Below are positions 1 to 7,988 of a stretch of DNA of 64,000 nt, piece by piece. The position numbers and the translations under genes are program-made. How positions within the stretch are numbered: the stretch's first letter is position 1; the number at the start of each line of letters is the position of its first letter. Origin of the DNA: Thalassobaculum litoreum DSM 18839 (GTDB lineage Bacteria; Pseudomonadota; Alphaproteobacteria; Thalassobaculales; Thalassobaculaceae); NCBI RefSeq assembly GCF_900102465.1, contig NZ_FNBW01000016.1, forward strand, positions 1 through 64,000, read 5' to 3'. The notes under the pieces were generated by a model. It searched no databases and was not told the origin of the DNA. It saw nothing but the letters and a program-made list of their open reading frames with translations.

Positions 1-231
1 ATCAACAAGATCGAGAATCTCGTCGCCAACGGCCTCGATCCGACCAGATCGCCGATCACCGCCCATCGGACGTGCTGACCAGGTCCCCGTCGATCGCCAT
101 TTCTGCACCCATTTGATCGCGGTCGACACACCGACGCCAAAGCGCTCTGCCGCCGCACGGCGGGACATCCCGCCCTCGACCGCCTGGATCACACGTTCTC
201 GAAGGTCATCGGAAAAGGCTCGCGTCATCAT
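1..231 (-). CDS. IS630-family transposase, N-terminal part (truncated by window edge)
   Basis: The visible 77 residues are the helix-turn-helix DNA-binding domain of an IS630-type transposase. The start reads [18 protein letters not shown], followed by an [19 protein letters not shown] helix-turn-helix around residues 23-41 and a basic [14 protein letters not shown] linker. This domain binds the element's terminal repeats; the DDE catalytic domain would lie beyond position 1. The first of two tandem ATG codons (231) is chosen because a GGAGG Shine-Dalgarno sequence sits 6 bases upstream of it. In this family the gene is often split into two frames joined by frameshifting, which cannot be judged here. 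The Shine-Dalgarno and start lie in a perfect hairpin (226-259). Confidence 0.8.
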   Translation of the reverse strand, partial: MMTRAFSDDLRERVIQAVEGGMSRRAAAERFGVGVSTAIKWVQKWRSTGTWSARPMGGDRRSGRIEAVGDEILDLVD

Positions 232-259
232 GGCTGGCCTCCAATCCCCAGCCATGATG
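226..259 (-). promoter_or_regulatory. Hairpin enclosing the transposase ribosome-binding site and start codon
   Basis: A perfect 12-bp inverted repeat (CATCATGGCTGG paired with CCAGCCATGATG) encloses a 10-base loop. Read as minus-strand mRNA, the GGAGG Shine-Dalgarno is in the loop and both candidate ATG codons are in the 3' arm. If transcription begins upstream, the start would be base-paired and translation damped, a logic known for some insertion-sequence transposases. Confidence 0.6.
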
Positions 260-335
260 GTGAATCAGATTCGTGCCAAAAACGGAATCCCCTACGATTC
301 CCTCAGGTGCGAAAATGCTCTAGCGCCTGTGCCCC

Positions 336-1082
336 TTAAGCCGCCTTCTCCAGCCCGAAGACCCGCTTGGCGAAGCCCGGATAGATCTCGGCGATCTCGG
401 TGGCGATGCGGCCGCGCATCAGGGCCAGGGTCTCGGCGTCCGGCAGCGGCGTGGTCGGCACCTCCGCCGGAACGTCGTATTGAAAGCCGGTATTCTCCGC
501 GATGCTCTCGACCGTCTCGCCCGGATGCACGCTCTTCAACACGAAGCGGCGGTTGTCCTTGTCCACGTCGAACAGGCAGCGGTCGGTGATCATCGCGAAA
601 GGGCCGCCCGGGCGGTACACGTTCGGCTCGGAGAAGCCCGGGGCGGAGATGAAATCCACCTGCTCCACCAGTGTCCGCCTGGTGTGCTCCAGGCGGAACA
701 GGATCACCCGAGGCACCACGTAATACAGATAGCCCGACCCGAACGAACCCGGGAACCGCGCCTTGGGCAGGTCCGGATCGCCGATGGAAACCAGGTTGAT
801 GTTGGCCTTGCCGTCGATCTGGGCGCCCGACAGGAAGAAGGCGTCGATCCGCCCCTGCCCGGCGCAGTCGAACAGCTCCTTGCCGCCGTCGGAGAAGAAA
901 TTGTGCTCCTCCGAGCCCAGCACCGACACCCGCGTGGCGCCACCGGACCGCGCCCGGGCCAGCAGGGCCGCCGCCCCCGGCACCGGCGAGGACGCGCCGA
1001 CCGCCACATGGCGCAGCCCATCCAGCATGCCGGCGATGGTGTGGATCAGGATCTCTTCCAACTGCACATCGGAACCGCTCAT
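336..1082 (-). CDS. CoA-transferase, subunit B (glutaconate/3-oxoacid CoA-transferase family)
   Basis: The 248-residue protein is the beta-type subunit of a two-subunit CoA-transferase of the superfamily that moves CoA between acyl groups. It contains a VSVLGSEEHNFFSDGGKELF segment around residues 45-65, an AFFLSGAQIDGKANINLVS segment, and a C-terminal VHPGETVESIAENTGF stretch typical of the GctB/CatJ side of the family. I could not find the short SENG-type motif that carries the catalytic glutamate in classical 3-oxoacid CoA-transferases; the glutamates of GSEEH are possible replacements but I cannot confirm this. The ATG overlaps the subunit A stop by 4 bases, so the two are translationally coupled. 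The substrate is unknown; the adjacent SDR gene suggests an acyl-CoA degradation route. Confidence 0.75.
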   Translation of the reverse strand: MSGSDVQLEEILIHTIAGMLDGLRHVAVGASSPVPGAAALLARARSGGATRVSVLGSEEHNFFSDGGKELFDCAGQGRIDAFFLSGAQIDGKANINLVSIGDPDLPKARFPGSFGSGYLYYVVPRVILFRLEHTRRTLVEQVDFISAPGFSEPNVYRPGGPFAMITDRCLFDVDKDNRRFVLKSVHPGETVESIAENTGFQYDVPAEVPTTPLPDAETLALMRGRIATEIAEIYPGFAKRVFGLEKAA

Positions 1083-1903
1083 TCCGCCGCCTCCCGGCCG
1101 GTCACATATTCCGCCAGATAGGCGGCGAACCCGTCTTCCGTCTTCGCCATCTCGGCATAGCGCGCCAGATGCCCCTGATCGGCGACCAGGTCGGTGGCGG
1201 GCAGGCCCTGGGGCCAGCTCCCCTCCTTCGCCTCGGCCAGCGCGGTGACGTAGAGGCCGGGGATGGTGCCGGCCTTGGTCGCCGGATCGGCCATCAGGTC
1301 GCCGTCGACGATCTCCTCCACGGTCACCAGCGTGTCGCGGGCGGCATGGGCCATGACCATCAGCTCGCGCCGCACGCCGATCCAGACATTGCCGTGACGG
1401 TCGGCCTTGGCCGCGTGGAACACCGCGAGGTCGGGGGTAAGCGCCGGAATCGCCACCACCGGGTCGTTGTCGCCGAACGGGTTGTCGATGACCTTCCAGT
1501 CGTCGCGCCGGGCCAGGATGTCGGAGCCGATCAGGCCGCGCATGACCGAGAACGGCGCGCCCCGTTCCGCCGCCTGCAACCCGGCGTGGATGGCGGGACA
1601 GGTGGCGTCCTTGACGATGATGCTGCCGGCCTTCACCGCGGCGGTGAAGCGCGGTGCGAGGCCATGCTCGCCCAGGGTCACGGCCGAGGTCTCGGCCACC
1701 TTCACGCAGCCCGCCCCGATCAGCAGGTCGCCGTGATAGCCGAAGACCGGCACGCCCACGAGGTGCAGGTCCTTCACCCCGCGCCGGATCACCGCCCGCC
1801 ACAGGGCGTTGGCGCAGCCGGAATAGTCCGGCGGCAGGGCGATCGTCGCGCCGTCCGTCACTCTGGCGGCGAGCGCGTCAAGGCTGGTCACCATCTCGGT
1901 CAT
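1079..1903 (-). CDS. CoA-transferase, subunit A (glutaconate CoA-transferase-like)
   Basis: This 274-residue protein is the alpha subunit partner of the downstream gene. It begins with MVTSLDALAARVTDGATIAL and continues with GVPVFGYHGDLLIGAGCVK and PDLAVFHAAKADRHGNVWIG, the latter typical of CoA-transferase family I alpha subunits. The subunit pair normally forms an A2B2 cytoplasmic enzyme that transfers CoA from an acyl-CoA to a free carboxylate. The gene starts about 90 bases downstream of the stop of the SDR gene, on the same strand, so co-transcription is likely. Glutaconate-type specificity is only a family-level guess. Confidence 0.8.
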   Translation of the reverse strand: MTEMVTSLDALAARVTDGATIALPPDYSGCANALWRAVIRRGVKDLHLVGVPVFGYHGDLLIGAGCVKVAETSAVTLGEHGLAPRFTAAVKAGSIIVKDATCPAIHAGLQAAERGAPFSVMRGLIGSDILARRDDWKVIDNPFGDNDPVVAIPALTPDLAVFHAAKADRHGNVWIGVRRELMVMAHAARDTLVTVEEIVDGDLMADPATKAGTIPGLYVTALAEAKEGSWPQGLPATDLVADQGHLARYAEMAKTEDGFAAYLAEYVTGREAAE

Positions 1904-1990
1904 CGTGTCCTCCCGATTCTTGGCGCAAGTCTGCGCCCGCTTTCCGCGCCGATCAACGGCCGCGCCGGCACCGGACCGGTGCCGGTCGGC

Positions 1991-2779
1991 CTATTGGCCG
2001 AAGCCCTCCACCGGGGCGACATAGCTGCGGTAGGTCGTGTTCGGCGCGTAGCCCGCGTCGACCGGCAGGGTGACGCCGGTGATGGCGGCGGCGGCGTCCG
2101 ACAGCAGGAAGGCGATCGGCTCGGCGATGTTGCGCGGGGTGACCAGGATCTTCAGCGCGCCGGCATCGCGGATCGCCTCCGGGTCGCGGTGGCCGCTGTC
2201 GATGCGCGCCTGGATCGCCGGGGTGATGGTGTAGGTCGGCGCGACCGCGTTCACCCGGATGCCGTGGATGCCGTATTCCACCGCCAGGATCTCGGTCAGG
2301 GCCTTCACCGCCACCTTAGAGACGTTGTAGCTGGGGATCGGCAGGGCGGTGAAGCTGTTGATCGAGGCGAGGTTGACGACAGCCCCGGCCTGCCGCGCCT
2401 TCATGCGGCGGCAGGCGGCGACGTTCACCGACCAGGTGCCGCGGTAGTTCACGTCCATGATCCGGTCGGCCTCTTCCCGGTTCATGCGCTCGGTGGTCAT
2501 GGCGTTCTGCAGGATGCCGGCGGAATGCACGACCGCCCCGACCGCGCCGATCTCACTCTCAACCCGGTCGAAGAAATCCTCCACCGCCGTGTCGTCGGCC
2601 ACGTCGAGCGCCAGCGCGTGGGCGGCGGCCCCGGCGGCCTTCAGCTCCTCGGCGGCCTTGGCCGCGCCCTCGGCGTTCATGTCGGCGATGACGAGGGTAT
2701 CGCCCCGTTCCGCCAGCACATCGGCGCAGGCCCGGCCGATGCCGCTGGCACCGCCGGTGATGACACTGATCCGACTCAT
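1991..2779 (-). CDS. Short-chain dehydrogenase/reductase (SDR), classical type
   Basis: The 262-residue length is standard for a classical SDR that oxidises or reduces an alcohol/ketone with NAD(P). The cofactor-binding glycine motif TGGASGIG is at residues 8-15, an ADMN acidic end of beta-2 (residues 32-35) suggests NAD preference, and the active site is S139 with Y151-x-x-x-K155. The C-terminal GVTLPVDAGYAPN segment is the usual SDR ending. The ATG at 2779 is used because it follows a GGAGAGGAAAC ribosome-binding site and opens directly on the Rossmann fold; the upstream open frame has no family support. Substrate unknown; the CoA-transferase neighbours point to acyl-CoA or hydroxy-acid metabolism. 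Confidence 0.85.
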   Translation of the reverse strand: MSRISVITGGASGIGRACADVLAERGDTLVIADMNAEGAAKAAEELKAAGAAAHALALDVADDTAVEDFFDRVESEIGAVGAVVHSAGILQNAMTTERMNREEADRIMDVNYRGTWSVNVAACRRMKARQAGAVVNLASINSFTALPIPSYNVSKVAVKALTEILAVEYGIHGIRVNAVAPTYTITPAIQARIDSGHRDPEAIRDAGALKILVTPRNIAEPIAFLLSDAAAAITGVTLPVDAGYAPNTTYRSYVAPVEGFGQ

Positions 2780-2940
2780 GGTTTCCTCTCCCGGGGCTGG
2801 GCCCTCTGGTGTTCTGGTTGTTGGTGTTTGGTTGGCGCGATCATGGCAAGCGGGCGGGTGTGGCGGCAATGGGGGTTCTGATGCCGCCCACCCACCGTCT
2901 CCTCGGCCCTGAGAATGCGAGTGAATGGAAATCCACCCGT

Positions 2941-3054
2941 CTCCCCGGCCCTGCGCCGGGGTCCAGAGAGGGAGCGTGTTGGAACGCGTCCGCCCTTACT
3001 TCGGCGCTCCATCAAGTGGAGGGCTGGGTCCCGGATCAAGTCCGGGAAGACGAG
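2941..3054. repeat. Bipartite REP/BIME-like intergenic repeat, copy 1
   Basis: The gap 2780-3081 holds no gene. It contains a left module, CTCCCCGGCCCTGCGCCGGG followed by GTCCAGAG (from 2941), and a right module, GTCCCGGATCAAGTCCGGGA followed by AGACGAG (to 3054). Each module can form a hairpin. The same two modules with nearly the same spacing recur at 33284-33404. Confidence 0.6.
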
Positions 3055-3081
3055 ATAGGGTTGGAGGGTGCGCGTGCCTAC

Positions 3082-3792
3082 CTACTCCCGGAAGGTCACG
3101 AAATCGTCGAGCGGCGCCCGTTCCGTGATCAGCGTGTTCTCCGGCCGCTCCCAATCCGCGTAGCCGAGCGACATGCCGCAGACCACCGCCTCCATCTCGT
3201 CCAAGTCCAGCGTCTCTCGGATCACCTTGTGATACGGCGCGAAGGCCGCCTGGGGGCAGGTCTCCAGCCCGTGGGAGCGGGCGACCAGCATCACGTTCTG
3301 CAAAAACATCCCGTAGTCCAGCCAGGAGCCGATCTCCAGATCCCGGTCGATGGTGAAGACCAGCCCCACCGGCGCGTCGAAGAAGGTGTAGTTGCGGCCG
3401 TGCTGCACATGCATCTTCTCGGTGTCGCCCTTGGCGATGCCGACCAGGCCGTAGAGATCCCAGCCCACCTTGCGCCGGCGCGCCAGATACGGCTCGCGGA
3501 AGTGCTTGGGGTAATAGGCCCACTCGCCCTTGTGCTCCGCGCCGCTGTCGAAGGCGGTCATAATCGCCATGGACAGGTCCTCCCTGGCCTTGCCGGTGAG
3601 GACATGGACCTTCCAGGGTTGCATGTTGGTGCCGGACGGCGCCCGGGCGGCGATCTGCAGGATGCGCTCCACCGTCTCCCGCGGTACCGGATCGGGCTTG
3701 AAGCCGCGCACGGAACGGCGCTGGCCGACGGCCTCTTCCACCGGGTTCAGGTCGGAAATGGGGAGCGGGATACGGGGGGCATGATCTGTCAT
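3082..3792 (-). CDS. Nitroreductase-family FMN oxidoreductase
   Basis: This 236-residue protein belongs to the FMN-dependent nitroreductase family, homodimeric cytoplasmic enzymes that reduce nitro compounds, quinones or related substrates with NAD(P)H. The signature is the FMN-phosphate-binding RRSVRGF (about residues 25-31), followed by ILQIAARAPSGTNMQPWKVH and a C-terminal GMSLGYADWERPENT segment that resembles family members ending in a conserved GYP/GYAD turn. The gene overlaps the upstream TSUP permease gene by 4 bases (ATGA), so the two are coupled. The physiological substrate cannot be read from the sequence. Confidence 0.85.
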   Translation of the reverse strand: MTDHAPRIPLPISDLNPVEEAVGQRRSVRGFKPDPVPRETVERILQIAARAPSGTNMQPWKVHVLTGKAREDLSMAIMTAFDSGAEHKGEWAYYPKHFREPYLARRRKVGWDLYGLVGIAKGDTEKMHVQHGRNYTFFDAPVGLVFTIDRDLEIGSWLDYGMFLQNVMLVARSHGLETCPQAAFAPYHKVIRETLDLDEMEAVVCGMSLGYADWERPENTLITERAPLDDFVTFRE

Positions 3793-4544
3793 GCCGCGAC
3801 GCTAGCCAGTTCCCGCCCGATCATCCAGATCCCCAGTAGCAACAGTGCCGTGAAAAGCGCGCGGCGAAAGGCCTGCTCCGACAACCGACCGCGCAGCCGC
3901 CGGCCGATCTCCATCCCTAGGAAGGCGGGAATCACCCCGACCAGGGTGCCGAGCGCCGCCCCGCCGCCGATCAGCCCGCGGCCGCCGAGGCCGAGCGCCA
4001 GGGCCAGGGTGGCGACCGTGAAGGTGGCCCCCATCATCTGCACCAGCCGGTCGCGGCCGAGCGCCAGGGACTGCAGATACGGCACGGACGGGATCACGAA
4101 GGACCCGGTCATGCCGGTCAGCAGTCCGGTGATCAGCCCGCAGGCCGGGCCGAGCCAGCGCTCGCGCTCCCCCGGCTGCGGCCAGGGCGGGGTCAGCAGG
4201 CCCAATGCGGCGTAGAGCGCGATGGACGCGCCGAGCAGGATCACCAGCAGGTCGGTCGGCACCGATGCGACCGCGCCGGACGTCGCCAGGGTGCCCAGCG
4301 CCACCGCCGCCAGGAACGGCCAGAACCGGCGGAGCATCGCCGGGATGCCGCCTCCGGTCAGCGCCTGTTGCAGGTTGGTCAGGAAAGAGGGCAGCAGCAT
4401 CGCCGCCATGGCCGCCGGCAGGCCGAGAATCGGGGTCAGCAGCGCCAGGCTAACGGTCGGCAGGCCGAGTCCGACCACGCCCTTCACCAGTCCGGCGAGC
4501 AAAAGAACGCCGGCGATGACGGCAAGATGCGTGAGATCGGTCAT
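3789..4544 (-). CDS. TSUP-family (TauE/SafE-like) membrane permease
   Basis: A 251-residue hydrophobic protein with roughly eight membrane segments, arranged as two similar halves. Glycine-rich helix motifs typical of the 4-toluenesulfonate uptake permease family are visible: GLVKGVVGLGLPTVSLALL near the N-terminus and GLITGLLTGMTGSFVIPSVP in the middle. TSUP proteins move sulfur-containing or other small organic anions across the inner membrane. Coupling with the downstream nitroreductase by a 4-base overlap suggests they act on a common compound, which is inference only. Confidence 0.8.
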   Translation of the reverse strand: MTDLTHLAVIAGVLLLAGLVKGVVGLGLPTVSLALLTPILGLPAAMAAMLLPSFLTNLQQALTGGGIPAMLRRFWPFLAAVALGTLATSGAVASVPTDLLVILLGASIALYAALGLLTPPWPQPGERERWLGPACGLITGLLTGMTGSFVIPSVPYLQSLALGRDRLVQMMGATFTVATLALALGLGGRGLIGGGAALGTLVGVIPAFLGMEIGRRLRGRLSEQAFRRALFTALLLLGIWMIGRELASVAA

Positions 4545-4577
4545 GGGGCGACGATAGGCACCGGCGCCGACCGGACG

Positions 4578-5060
4578 CTACGGTGCGGACCGAAGCATCT
4601 CGTAATGCGGGATACCGTCTTCGTCATAGGGCCCCATTACGGCGGCATAACCCAGGCTCTCGTAGAACGCCTTCAGGTACCCCTGCCCGTTCAGCCGCAC
4701 CGCCGGGGTGCCAAAACTGGCCTCGGAGAAGCGGTGGCATTCGGCCATGAGCAGCCGGCCCACGCCCCGTCCCCGCGCCGCCGGCGTGGTCAGCACCCGG
4801 CCGACCGCCGGCTCGGCGTAATAGTCGCCGGGCGCGAACAGCCGTGCGTAAGCCAGCAGCACGCCGTCGCCCGGATGCCCGTCATAGCCGAGCAGGTGCC
4901 AGGCGGCCGGATCCTTGCCGTCGATCTCCGGATAGGGGCATTCCTGCTCCACCACGAAGATGTCCACCCGCGCCTTCAGGATCGCGTAGAGCTGGTCCCG
5001 GTCGAGCTGGTCCCAGCGGTGCCAGCGCCAGGTCACCGGCGGAAGTTGCGCCGCGCTCAC
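4578..5060 (-). CDS. GNAT-family N-acetyltransferase, ElaA-like
   Basis: The 160-residue protein has the ElaA-type GNAT layout: an N-terminal WHRWDQLDRDQLYAILKARV, FVVEQECPYPEIDGKD, then the acetyl-CoA pyrophosphate-binding loop TTPAARGRGVGRLLM and a C-terminal QGYLKAFYESLGYAAVMGPY with the typical FYESLGY. The likely start is a GTG at 5060, which overlaps the stop codon of the upstream deacetylase gene by 4 bases (GTGA); no ATG lies closer to the domain. ElaA proteins have no well-defined substrate. Confidence 0.8.
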   Translation of the reverse strand: MSAAQLPPVTWRWHRWDQLDRDQLYAILKARVDIFVVEQECPYPEIDGKDPAAWHLLGYDGHPGDGVLLAYARLFAPGDYYAEPAVGRVLTTPAARGRGVGRLLMAECHRFSEASFGTPAVRLNGQGYLKAFYESLGYAAVMGPYDEDGIPHYEMLRSAP

Positions 5061-6238
5061 GGCCGGCTCGCCTGCTGGGTGGCCATGCCGCGCCGAACGT
5101 TCAGCACGGCGGTCAGCGGCACAAGCGTGAACCCGGCGGCCTTGGCCTTGGGGATCCACGCCTCCAGCACGTCCAGGGTATTGTCGCGCGGATGCCCGAT
5201 GGCGATGGCGGTGCCGGCCTTGCGAGCGATCTTCTCGGTCTGCTCCAGGCGCATCGCCACTTCCTCCGGGCTGTCGGTGTTGTCGAGGAAGACGTCGCGC
5301 GCAGTGGTCGGCACGCCATAGGACGCGACGGTGGCGGCGGCCACGCTCTTCGGCGAGGTCAGGCTGTCCAGGAACATCAGCCCCCGGTCGCGCAGCCCCT
5401 CGGCCACCAGACGCATGCCTGCCTCGCTCTCGGTGAACAGGCTGCCCATGTGGTTGTTGATGCCGACATAGCCGGAGAACCGGGCGAGATCCCAGTCCAG
5501 CCGGCTCAGCACCTCGATGGCGCCCAGGCGCATGTCGAGGGCGTTCGGCCCGGGGTCGGCATCCTCGCCATGCGGCTGCATGGGGATGTGGACCAGCAAC
5601 TCGTGCCCCGCCGCGCGGGCGGCGGCGGTCTGTTCCTCCAGCCCCTCGGCATAGGGCAGAAAGGCCAGCGTCACCGGTGCCGGCAGCGCGATCGCCCGGT
5701 TGGAGCGCCGGGTGTCGATGCCGAGGTCGTCGAGCACGATGGCGATGATCGGCGCCCCGCCGGACAGATCCGCCGGCACCGCATAGCGGCGCCAGGCCGG
5801 TAGGCTGCCGTCGTCCACCGACGGCTTCGGCGGCAGGGCGGCCACCTGGGCCGGAGCGCTCGCCGGCTTGACCGCCGTCTCGGCCGGTTTCAGGGCCTCC
5901 ACGGCCCCGGTCATCTTCGGCAGCGGGATGCCCGCCGGCACGGCCGCCGCTTTCGGCGCCTCGGCCCTGGGCTGTGCGGGTTTCGGCGTCGGAACCGGAG
6001 GCCGACCCGCGGTCAGGGGCGCGGGCTGGGTGGCGATCTGGGGCGAGCCCAGGAGATCGCGACTCGCGCTCAGTTCCGGCAGGCTCGTCCCGCCGGCGAT
6101 CCACGCGCCCACGGCGATGCCGCCGCCGAACAGCACACAAGCCGCGACGGACGCAACGCCCGCACGCCGCAGCAACCCGCCGCCGGGCGGGATCGCCTTC
6201 TTCGTGCTCCGTGCGGGCTTCTTGCGCTGTGCCGCCAT
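5057..6238 (-). CDS. Divergent polysaccharide deacetylase (YibQ family)
   Basis: The 393-residue protein has a basic N-terminus, one membrane anchor at about residues 29-50 (GVASVAACVLFGGGIAVGAW), a proline/alanine-rich linker and a C-terminal deacetylase-like domain. That domain shows APIIAIVLDDLGIDTRRS, VTLAFLPYAEGL, HELLVHIPMQPHG and GINNHMGS, the hallmark of the divergent YibQ/DUF610 group. It is expected to face the periplasm. In many Alphaproteobacteria this gene sits near ctpA and RNA pyrophosphohydrolase genes, which are not seen here. It is divergent from trpG, with an 89-base promoter space between them. Confidence 0.8.
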   Translation of the reverse strand: MAAQRKKPARSTKKAIPPGGGLLRRAGVASVAACVLFGGGIAVGAWIAGGTSLPELSASRDLLGSPQIATQPAPLTAGRPPVPTPKPAQPRAEAPKAAAVPAGIPLPKMTGAVEALKPAETAVKPASAPAQVAALPPKPSVDDGSLPAWRRYAVPADLSGGAPIIAIVLDDLGIDTRRSNRAIALPAPVTLAFLPYAEGLEEQTAAARAAGHELLVHIPMQPHGEDADPGPNALDMRLGAIEVLSRLDWDLARFSGYVGINNHMGSLFTESEAGMRLVAEGLRDRGLMFLDSLTSPKSVAAATVASYGVPTTARDVFLDNTDSPEEVAMRLEQTEKIARKAGTAIAIGHPRDNTLDVLEAWIPKAKAAGFTLVPLTAVLNVRRGMATQQASRP

Positions 6239-6327
6239 GCTAGCCGCTTCTCTGCCGGGACCGGGGTTGATAAGGTAGCATGCAACGGCTAGTCCGCTAC
6301 ATAAACAACCGTCTCCAAGCGATTGAA

Positions 6328-6960
6328 ATGTTTCTGCTGATCGATAATTACGACAGCTTCACCTACAACCTCTACCACTTCCTCGGGGAACTGGGCGCGC
6401 GGTTCGAGGTGCGGCGGAACGACAAGATCACCGTGGACGAGATCGTCGATCTCAACCCGGAGGGCATCGTCATCTCGCCCGGTCCCTGCGATCCGGACCG
6501 CGCCGGCATCTGCCTGGAGCTGGTGGAGCGCTGTGCCGCGACCATTCCTATGCTGGGCGTGTGCCTCGGCCACCAGACCATGGGCCAGGCTTTCGGCGGC
6601 ACGGTGACCCGGGCGCCGGTGCCGATGCACGGCAAGGTGTCGGAAGTGCATCACACCGGCACAGGCGTGTTCGAGGGTCTGCCCTCGCCGTTCGAGGTGA
6701 CCCGCTACCACTCGCTGATCGTGCCGACCGACGGCTGGCCCGACGTCCTGGAGAAGACGGCCTGGACCGAGGACGGCATCGTCATGGGGCTGAAGCACCG
6801 CGACTACCCCTGCTACGGCGTGCAGTTCCACCCGGAGAGCATCGCCTCGCAGTTCGGTCACCGGATGCTGGGCAACTTCCTGCGCCTGGCCGGCTTCAAC
6901 GGCCAGCCGATCCAGCCGATCGAGGAGATCGAGGCCCGGCTGAAGAGAACCGGGACATGA
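6328..6960 (+). CDS. trpG: Anthranilate/aminodeoxychorismate synthase glutamine amidotransferase subunit
   Basis: This class-I glutamine amidotransferase (210 residues) releases ammonia from glutamine for the chorismate-converting TrpE/PabB subunit. It starts with the canonical [19 protein letters not shown], has the nucleophile cysteine in [17 protein letters not shown] and the catalytic His-Glu pair in [10 protein letters not shown] 6328 matches the family start but lacks a good Shine-Dalgarno; an in-frame ATG at 6280 has AAGG 4 bases upstream and would add 16 residues, so the start is uncertain. The ATGA overlap with trpD indicates an anthranilate role, although the protein may also serve PabB. 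TrpE, usually directly upstream, is absent. Confidence 0.93.
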   Translation: MFLLIDNYDSFTYNLYHFLGELGARFEVRRNDKITVDEIVDLNPEGIVISPGPCDPDRAGICLELVERCAATIPMLGVCLGHQTMGQAFGGTVTRAPVPMHGKVSEVHHTGTGVFEGLPSPFEVTRYHSLIVPTDGWPDVLEKTAWTEDGIVMGLKHRDYPCYGVQFHPESIASQFGHRMLGNFLRLAGFNGQPIQPIEEIEARLKRTGT

Positions 6961-7988
6961 GCGGCGATCTGGGGGACATGAAGACCCTCATCGCCCACGC
7001 CGCGACCGGGGAGTCTCTGAGCGAGAGCCAAGCGGAGAGCGCCTTCGACATCATCATGTCGGGCAACGCCACCCCGGCCCAGGTCGGCGGCTTCCTGATG
7101 GCGCTGCGCGTGCGCGGCGAGACCGTCGCCGAGATCACCGGTGCCGCCCGCGCCATGCGGGCCAAGGCGCTCAAGGTCGAGGTGCCGGCCGACGCCATGG
7201 ACAATGTCGGCACCGGCGGCGACGGGGCGAAGACCTACAACATCTCCACCGCCGCCTCATTCGTGATCGCCGGTTCCGGCGTGCCGGTGGCCAAGCACGG
7301 CAACCGGGCGCTGTCCTCGCGCTCCGGCGCGGCGGACGTGCTGACACATCTGGGCGTGAACACCGACTGCGACATGAAGCTGGTGAAGAAGGCGATCGAC
7401 GAGGTCGGCATCTGCTTCTTCATGGCGCCGCGCCACCACAGCGCCATGCGCCACGTGGCCGGCCCGCGGGTCGAGCTCGGCACCCGCACCCTGTTCAACA
7501 TCCTGGGGCCGCTGTCCAATCCGGGCATGGTGAAGACCCAGCTCGTCGGCGCCTTCTCCCGCGACTGGATCGTGCCGATGGCGGAAACCTTGGGCAAACT
7601 CGGCTCCACCCGCGCCTGGGTCGTGCATGGCGACGGCCTGGACGAGCTGACCCTGTCCGGGGTGACCCATGTGGCGAGCCTGCAGGACGGCAAGGTCGAG
7701 ACCTTCGAGGTCACGCCGGAGGATGCCGGGCTGCAACGCGCCCCGCTCGATGCCGTGCGCGGCGGCGACCCGGAGCACAATGCCGCCGCCCTGCGCGCGG
7801 TGCTGGACGGCGCCAAGGGTCCGTATCGCGATATCGTTCTGCTGAATGCCGGCGCTGCCCTGGTGGTCGCGGGCAAGGCTGCCGATGTAAAGGCCGGGGC
7901 TGAAATGGCCGCCGACAGCATCGACAGCGGCAAGGCCAAGGCAAAACTGGACGCCCTGGTCGAGATGACCAACCGGGAGAGCGCCTGA
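6957..7988 (+). CDS. trpD: Anthranilate phosphoribosyltransferase
   Basis: TrpD joins anthranilate to phosphoribosyl pyrophosphate in the second step of tryptophan synthesis. The 343-residue protein carries the PRPP-binding [17 protein letters not shown] glycine-rich loop, [19 protein letters not shown] and the [16 protein letters not shown] segment, all diagnostic. The ATG at 6957 overlaps the trpG stop by 4 bases; a second in-frame ATG ([11 protein letters not shown]) lies 7 codons further, so a slightly shorter form is possible. The stop overlaps the trpC ATG by one base (TGATG). Confidence 0.95.
   Translation: MSGDLGDMKTLIAHAATGESLSESQAESAFDIIMSGNATPAQVGGFLMALRVRGETVAEITGAARAMRAKALKVEVPADAMDNVGTGGDGAKTYNISTAASFVIAGSGVPVAKHGNRALSSRSGAADVLTHLGVNTDCDMKLVKKAIDEVGICFFMAPRHHSAMRHVAGPRVELGTRTLFNILGPLSNPGMVKTQLVGAFSRDWIVPMAETLGKLGSTRAWVVHGDGLDELTLSGVTHVASLQDGKVETFEVTPEDAGLQRAPLDAVRGGDPEHNAAALRAVLDGAKGPYRDIVLLNAGAALVVAGKAADVKAGAEMAADSIDSGKAKAKLDALVEMTNRESA

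Larger units (their letters stand above)
1..320 (-). mobile_element. End of an IS630-family insertion sequence (cut by window start)
   Basis: The transposase 5' end (1-231) is followed outward by about 90 non-coding bases that finish with an element-end sequence reading GAGCATTTTCGCACCTGAGG on the minus strand (301-320). A TA dinucleotide follows directly at 321-322, as expected for IS630/Tc1-type elements that insert at and duplicate TA. The element stops 15 bases from the stop codon of the CoA-transferase B gene, so it landed just downstream of that gene without breaking it. The other end lies outside the window, so the inverted-repeat match and completeness cannot be checked. Confidence 0.75.

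Noticed and set aside
4578-6140. Open frame of 520 codons covering the GNAT gene and the YibQ gene
   Set aside because: Only the last 160 residues are GNAT-like; the upstream part is YibQ coding DNA in the wrong frame. The start was moved to GTG 5060.
6280-6327. Possible trp leader peptide or attenuator before trpG
   Set aside because: The short frame has no tryptophan codons and is in frame with trpG; no terminator/antiterminator pair is visible.
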